This document shows positions 60,351-64,000 of a stretch of 64,000 bases of DNA, in pieces. Origin of the DNA: JBHJGU01 sp050331475 (lineage in GTDB: Bacteria > Pseudomonadota > Alphaproteobacteria > Caulobacterales > Maricaulaceae); the NCBI GenBank assembly GCA_050331475.1, contig JBHJGU010000021.1:6892-70891 (forward strand), given 5' to 3'. The notes below the pieces were generated by a model. The model searched no databases. It saw only the letters and a list, made by a program, of their open reading frames with translations, and was not told the DNA's origin. Every line of letters starts with the position of its first letter. Within the stretch, counting starts at the first letter, position 1. Made by a program: the position numbers and the translations under genes.

Positions 60351-61537
60351 GCCTCAGTCTCTTGGGGCGCGCCGCGGGTCACCTGACCAGGCCGCACGAG
60401 GATCGGGTCTCCGGTCGCGCTGCGTCGATAGAGCGGGGGTTCGAACACCAAAACCCAATCCCCCTCCTCCACCTGACCCAAAGGCTCATAGGCCTTGCCG
60501 CGCTCCGATGTCCAGACAAAGCCCGCTTCCGCAGCCTCCGCCTCGGACGGTTCAGCAAGGCCTAAACGCTTGGCGATCAGCTCTAGCACCCGGGCCGGCG
60601 GCTCACGTCCGCGCCGGGCGTCCAGGATCGCCACGATCTGGGACAGCGCCGCCTCCGCACGACCCGCATCGGGGTCGCTTGGGGCTCGCTCGGAGCCCGA
60701 CGCGCTCGCCGCGTAGGCGAGCAGCCGGGCGGCACTGGTCAGCTCGGCGCGCAACGCCAAGAGCGCACGTTCCCGCTCGGCCCCGCTTGCACGGGCTTGC
60801 GCCGGCCGCGGCCAGTAAAGCCGGATCAGCACCAGACCGGCGAGGGCGTACGCGCTGATCAGCGCATCGGCGGTCTTAGCGGAGAACACCGCCTGGCCCA
60901 TCAAGCCCAACAATGCGGCGACGAGCACCGTGGCGATCACGACCAAGCCGCGCATAACGCCTCGGGCCGCCCACCAGGCCACGATCGCGCGGGTGGGTTT
61001 GGAGTCCACGATCGCTTTGACCCAACCGGGCGGCCCCACGCGCGGTCGCCACGCCGCGCCCAGAACCCCCAGCGCCGCACCGGTGGCGACGCCTAACGGC
61101 TCCAAGAGCCCGACCAAAGCGCTTCCGGTCGCAATGGGGTCGAGCGTCGGGGTCAGCGCGGTCCAACCGAACGCCACCCCGCAAACTGCGCCCGCCGTGG
61201 CCGGTCCGATCCGGGCCGCCACCTCGCCGCCGCTTTGGTTGACGGCGTCGCCGGCCCCGTCCTCGGACAAGCGCGCTGCGGCGCGTAAGACCTCGGCGTT
61301 CGCCCCCTCAGCAACGAGTGCGTCGATCATGGCGTCAACGCCGGCGCGCTTCGCCGTTCTTTGGGCCGGCGCGAGCTTCGAGGCGATCCGAGTGGGACCG
61401 GAGACCCCCGAAACGGCCGCTTGGCGTTCAAGTTTCAGAGCTTGGGCGTCGAACCGGGTTAACGCGCTTTCAAGCGCGGACGCGGCGGTCGCTAGACGGC
61501 GTTTATAAGCTTCAACGCTGGGCGGCAGGGACGCCAA
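60347..61537 (-). CDS. Membrane protein with possible GrpE-like C-terminal domain, partner of the Hsp70-like ATPase
   Basis: 396 residues from TTG 61537, preferred because AGGAGG lies six bases upstream; ATG 61576 has no such site. Helical N-terminus (about 1-90), about four transmembrane segments (roughly 90-225, including GLVVIATVLVAALLGLMG), a second cytoplasmic helical region, and a C-terminal part with GDWVLVFEPPLYRR and GDPILVRPGQVT. That last part follows the pattern of the GrpE beta domain (GxVVxVxxxGY..., then L-R-P-A-x-V). The GrpE link is inferred; the pairing with an Hsp70-like gene supports it. Confidence 0.65.
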   Translation of the reverse strand: MASLPPSVEAYKRRLATAASALESALTRFDAQALKLERQAAVSGVSGPTRIASKLAPAQRTAKRAGVDAMIDALVAEGANAEVLRAAARLSEDGAGDAVNQSGGEVAARIGPATAGAVCGVAFGWTALTPTLDPIATGSALVGLLEPLGVATGAALGVLGAAWRPRVGPPGWVKAIVDSKPTRAIVAWWAARGVMRGLVVIATVLVAALLGLMGQAVFSAKTADALISAYALAGLVLIRLYWPRPAQARASGAERERALLALRAELTSAARLLAYAASASGSERAPSDPDAGRAEAALSQIVAILDARRGREPPARVLELIAKRLGLAEPSEAEAAEAGFVWTSERGKAYEPLGQVEEGDWVLVFEPPLYRRSATGDPILVRPGQVTRGAPQETEA

Positions 61538-61592
61538 AAGCGGCCTCCTAGGACCGGTCCCCGATCGCCGGCGCATGGCGCGCGGAGGAAAA

Positions 61593-61669
61593 TGGTAGCG
61601 AGAGAGAGACTTGAACTCTCGACCTCAGGATTATGAGTCCTGCGCTCTAACCAGCTGAGCTACCTCGCC
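61593..61669 (-). tRNA. tRNA-Met (anticodon CAT)
   Basis: Reading the minus strand from 61669: acceptor GGCGAGG, D arm with AGCTCAGCTGGTTAGAGC, anticodon stem CAGGA/TCCTG with loop CTCATAA (anticodon CAT), T arm GAGAG-TTCAAGT-CTCTC and CCA encoded at 61595-61593. Acceptor pairs with CTCGCTA-type 3' strand (one G-T-like mismatch). Elongator Met is most likely; a tRNA-Ile2 read as CAT before lysidine modification cannot be excluded from the sequence alone. It lies between the Hsp70-partner gene and a chemoreceptor. Confidence 0.9.
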
Positions 61670-61712
61670 ATGGGAACCCGCGGCTATATCGCAGGCGCAC
61701 CCGAAAAATCAA

Positions 61713-61745
61713 GGCTCCCGCGCCAGGCTGACACGGGAGCCTTTT
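61713..61745 (-). terminator. Bidirectional intrinsic terminator after the chemoreceptor gene
   Basis: GGCTCCCG (61713-61720) pairs perfectly with CGGGAGCC (61734-61741), with TTTT on the plus-strand side and TTGATTTTT on the minus-strand side. It lies 23 bp beyond the chemoreceptor stop and ahead of the tRNA. Confidence 0.75.
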
Positions 61746-61767
61746 AAGCAAGGAAGACGCGAACGGT

Positions 61768-63855
61768 TTAGGCCGCGCGCACGTCAGTGAGGAATTTCGA
61801 CACCGCAGAGCCCAAAGCGTCGGCCCGGGTGCTGACTTCGCCCGACGCGCCCAGCACGTCCGCGGCCGCTTCGCCGGTCTGGTTCGCCGCCCGGTCCATG
61901 TCCTGAACGTTGGAGGACACGTCTTGGGCGCCGCCGGCGGCTTGAGCCGCACTACGCGAGATTTCATCGGCGGTGGCGCGTTGCTCCTCCATCGCCGCAG
62001 CGATGGCGTTGGCGAACTCGCTGACTTTGTTGATGGTGTCCGAAATCGAGCCGATTGCGCGCACCGCGTTGGCCGTGGCCGATTGGACGCCGTTGATCTG
62101 TTCCGCAATCGATTGGGTCGCGGTGGAGGTTTGATTGGCCAAGGCCTTAACCTCTTGGGCGACCACCGCGAAGCCTTTGCCCGCCTCGCCCGCACGCGCG
62201 GCTTCGATGGTGGCGTTCAGCGCCAAGAGATTGGTTTGCTCCGCGATCCCGGTGATCAACTCGACCACCGCGCCAATTTCCCGCGCGGCTTTGTCCAAGC
62301 TCGCCATATCGCCAGAGGCTGTGCCGGCTTCAGCGACTGCGGTGTCCACCGCGGCCGCCGTGCTCGCGACTTGTTGGCTGATCTCTTGGATCGAGCTGGT
62401 CATTTCCTCGGCCGCGCTGGCCACGGTGCCCACATTGCTCGACGCATCTTGCGAAGCGCCGGCCACAGCGGCGGAGAGCGAGGCGGTGCGGTTGGCGGTC
62501 TCCTCCATCCCGCGGGCGGAGGTTTGCATCCGCTCAGCAACCGAGCGCATGGCCTCGAGGCCTTCTGACGCGGCTTGGTCGAAATCCGCGACCAGGGCTT
62601 CGACGGCTTTCGCCCGACGCTCGCGCGCTTCGGTCTCCGCCTTGGCGGCGGTCTCCAGGCGGTCGCTTTCGATGGCGTTGGCTTTGAACACCTCCATGGC
62701 GCGGGCCATTTCGCCCAATTCGTCGGAGCTCTCCTCCGGTAACGCCACGGTCGTATCGCCCTCGGCCAAGGCGCGAACGGCGCTCACGGTGCGCTCAAGC
62801 CGCGCGCCGAGGGAGCGGATGACGAAGAACCAAGTGACGCCCACCGCAGACGCGATCGCAGCCAGGGCGAAAATTGCAATCACCACCGATGCGATGGCGG
62901 CCGTGCTGACCGCGGCGCCAGCGTCCCGGTCCGCCGCCTGCGCAGCGCTGGCCGCAAAGTCTGTAAGGCCATCGAGGAGTTGGTTCGACACCGCGACCGT
63001 GTCCGCCACCACACCGTTAGCCTGCGCGCCGCGCTCCAAGGCGACGACCCGCAAACCGAACACGCTGGTTGTATCGTCCTGCGCGCCTTGGGCGAAGCCC
63101 GCTGCGTGTGCGCCTTGGCCAAAGCCGACCAGATCGATCGCTGCGGCCTGCAGCCGGTCGATCGCGGGACCAGAGCTCGCCATCAACGCGAAATTGACGT
63201 TCAGCTCCGCCGTCGCCTCTTCAAAGCGGTCTTCAAGGTCGGTGATCGTTGCGGCGTCGTTCGAAACCGCGGCTTCGGCGTAAATATTGGAGATCAAATT
63301 CGCCTCGAGCCCGATGCGCAGAATGGACTCGATGTCTGCGCCTTCGACCTCGTCGAGCGCCGTTTCCAGGTTATCGATCACCGCAGAGCGCGCGTTTTGA
63401 GCCGCGGTCAGCGCCGCATCGAGTTCCGAGCGCGCTTCAAGCTGCCCGCGCACCACGTCGTCCATGGTTGCGGCGGCGGTTTCAAGCTGGTCAACGAGGG
63501 TTTGAAGGCCTTGAACCTGAGAATGCGCCTCGCGCGAGGTGTCGGCGAACACGCCCAATTCCGCTTCGAAGGCGGCAAGCTTATCGGTGAGACCGGAAAA
63601 AACGGCTTGCTCGCTCTGCAGGCTCTCACTCGCGGAGAGCGCGGTAATGTCAGCCGCGATGTCGCGGCCGACCCGGCTAAGTTCGGAAACAGATCGAATT
63701 TGCGGGAGGCGTTCGTTGGCGACTTGCCCAACCGCGCCGGATTGAATCTGGAAGCTGATCAGCGCGACCGCTCCGGTGACGACGGTCATCACCGCGGAGC
63801 CCGCGAACATCGTGATCAGCCAAAAACGGATCGAGCGGTTTTCAAACCAGGCCAC
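61768..63855 (-). CDS. Transmembrane methyl-accepting chemotaxis protein
   Basis: 695 residues from GTG 63855 with AGGGG upstream. First helix FWLITMFAGSAVMTVVTGAVALI, a helical periplasmic sensor of about 280 residues, a second helix (about 320-345), HAMP (RSLGARLERTVSAVRALAEGD) and the signalling domain with DQA-rich hairpin GIAEQTNLLALNATIEAARAGE. It ends KFLTDVRAA. Senses an unknown ligand and signals through CheA, which is not encoded nearby. The periplasmic part resembles helical-bimodular sensors. Confidence 0.92.
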   Translation of the reverse strand: MAWFENRSIRFWLITMFAGSAVMTVVTGAVALISFQIQSGAVGQVANERLPQIRSVSELSRVGRDIAADITALSASESLQSEQAVFSGLTDKLAAFEAELGVFADTSREAHSQVQGLQTLVDQLETAAATMDDVVRGQLEARSELDAALTAAQNARSAVIDNLETALDEVEGADIESILRIGLEANLISNIYAEAAVSNDAATITDLEDRFEEATAELNVNFALMASSGPAIDRLQAAAIDLVGFGQGAHAAGFAQGAQDDTTSVFGLRVVALERGAQANGVVADTVAVSNQLLDGLTDFAASAAQAADRDAGAAVSTAAIASVVIAIFALAAIASAVGVTWFFVIRSLGARLERTVSAVRALAEGDTTVALPEESSDELGEMARAMEVFKANAIESDRLETAAKAETEARERRAKAVEALVADFDQAASEGLEAMRSVAERMQTSARGMEETANRTASLSAAVAGASQDASSNVGTVASAAEEMTSSIQEISQQVASTAAAVDTAVAEAGTASGDMASLDKAAREIGAVVELITGIAEQTNLLALNATIEAARAGEAGKGFAVVAQEVKALANQTSTATQSIAEQINGVQSATANAVRAIGSISDTINKVSEFANAIAAAMEEQRATADEISRSAAQAAGGAQDVSSNVQDMDRAANQTGEAAADVLGASGEVSTRADALGSAVSKFLTDVRAA

Positions 63856-63932
63856 GCTTTACCCCTGTTCTGTCCAGTGCAGTCGTGAAGGAACGGAGCG
63901 CGGCCATTCCCCAGATTGCCGCGCTCCACGAA

Positions 63933-64000
63933 TTAAAGATTGAAGGCGATTTCCCCCCGCACCGCGGTCGGAGCGCCGGGGTTTTAGTAGCGCCCACTAT
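63933..64000 (-). pseudogene. Possible C-terminal end of an outer-membrane (TonB-receptor-like) protein with an internal stop
   Basis: On the minus strand one frame reads SGRY, a TAA at 63984-63986, then NPGAPTAVRGEIAFNL and TAA at 63933-63935. An NPGAPR-type turn followed by a final beta strand is typical of TonB-dependent receptor ends, which suggests that the first stop may cut off the last strand. Only 17 bases before this stop are in the window, so the call is tentative; the gene might simply end at 63984. Confidence 0.3.

Noticed and set aside
60091..60858. 255-codon open frame on the plus strand
   Set aside because: Spans the junction of two well-supported minus-strand genes and is Pro/Arg-rich without family resemblance.
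62135..63283. 382-codon open frame on the plus strand
   Set aside because: Lies fully antisense to the HAMP chemoreceptor; Ala/Ser/Thr-rich shadow of the coiled-coil coding strand.
1..64000. Prophage, IS element, integron or CRISPR array
   Set aside because: No integrase, transposase, phage structural gene or regularly spaced repeat was found on either strand.

Overview
The window is a GC-rich chromosomal segment from an alphaproteobacterium, most probably a prosthecate, holdfast-forming member of the Caulobacterales/Maricaulales/Hyphomonadaceae group. The main evidence is an hfaABD holdfast-anchoring locus at 1.6-4.2 kb. Supporting evidence is a petABC cytochrome bc1 operon, UbiK, a DUF1285/CoA-pyrophosphatase/DUF6111/CCA-transferase operon and dense, overlapping coding. 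There are no phage structural genes, integrases, insertion sequences, CRISPR arrays or rRNA operons. One tRNA (Met, CAT) is present. Species cannot be named from the sequence alone.

Layout. 0-6 kb: end of a membrane gene with a GDYXXLXY protein, a rhomboid protease, hfaA-hfaB-hfaD with a clear terminator, and two unknown envelope proteins. 6-11.6 kb: NUDIX hydrolase, a 26-residue membrane peptide, a KefB-type antiporter, a Ca/Na antiporter, a pterin cluster (PTPS homologue, FolM-like reductase, FolB) and a CPBP protease. 11.6-16.1 kb: uvrC, then an AT-richer insert with a zeta-toxin-type kinase and a candidate antitoxin. The insert ends in a decayed lipoprotein gene and a second, internally deleted copy of the uvrC 3' end. 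16.3-22.4 kb: globin-coupled chemoreceptor, ilvE, a two-component system, TetR-like, YbjN and UbiK proteins. 22.5-30.9 kb: housekeeping genes lgt, midA-like, pgeF, prs, a hydrolase, rplY, pth, ychF and a metallo-hydrolase. 31-36.8 kb: PhoH, TlpA-like thioredoxin, rlmJ, S10 peptidase, apt, mtnP. 37-44 kb: petABC, trmL, hemF, cca, DUF6111, CoA pyrophosphatase, DUF1285. 44.1-50.9 kb: MoxR ATPase, DUF58, DUF4159 and VWA-like membrane protein operon. 51-58.3 kb: acetyltransferase, pirin, small secreted proteins, an intergenic repeat cluster, queE (frameshifted) and queC, cutA, hybrid kinase, DUF427. 58.3-64 kb: a two-gene unit of an Hsp70-like ATPase and a membrane protein with a GrpE-like C-terminus, tRNA-Met, a HAMP chemoreceptor and the edge of another gene.

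Most interesting points: (1) the zeta-toxin insert bounded by two copies of the uvrC 3' end; (2) the translationally coupled Hsp70-like ATPase and membrane protein with a possible GrpE-type beta domain, a candidate undescribed chaperone system; (3) about seven repeats with a period near 48 residues in HfaD; (4) queE broken by one base in a run of seven G, together with a PTPS homologue lacking the QueD catalytic cysteine; (5) a family of palindromic intergenic repeats. Most gene calls rest on motifs recognised by eye; no database search was run.
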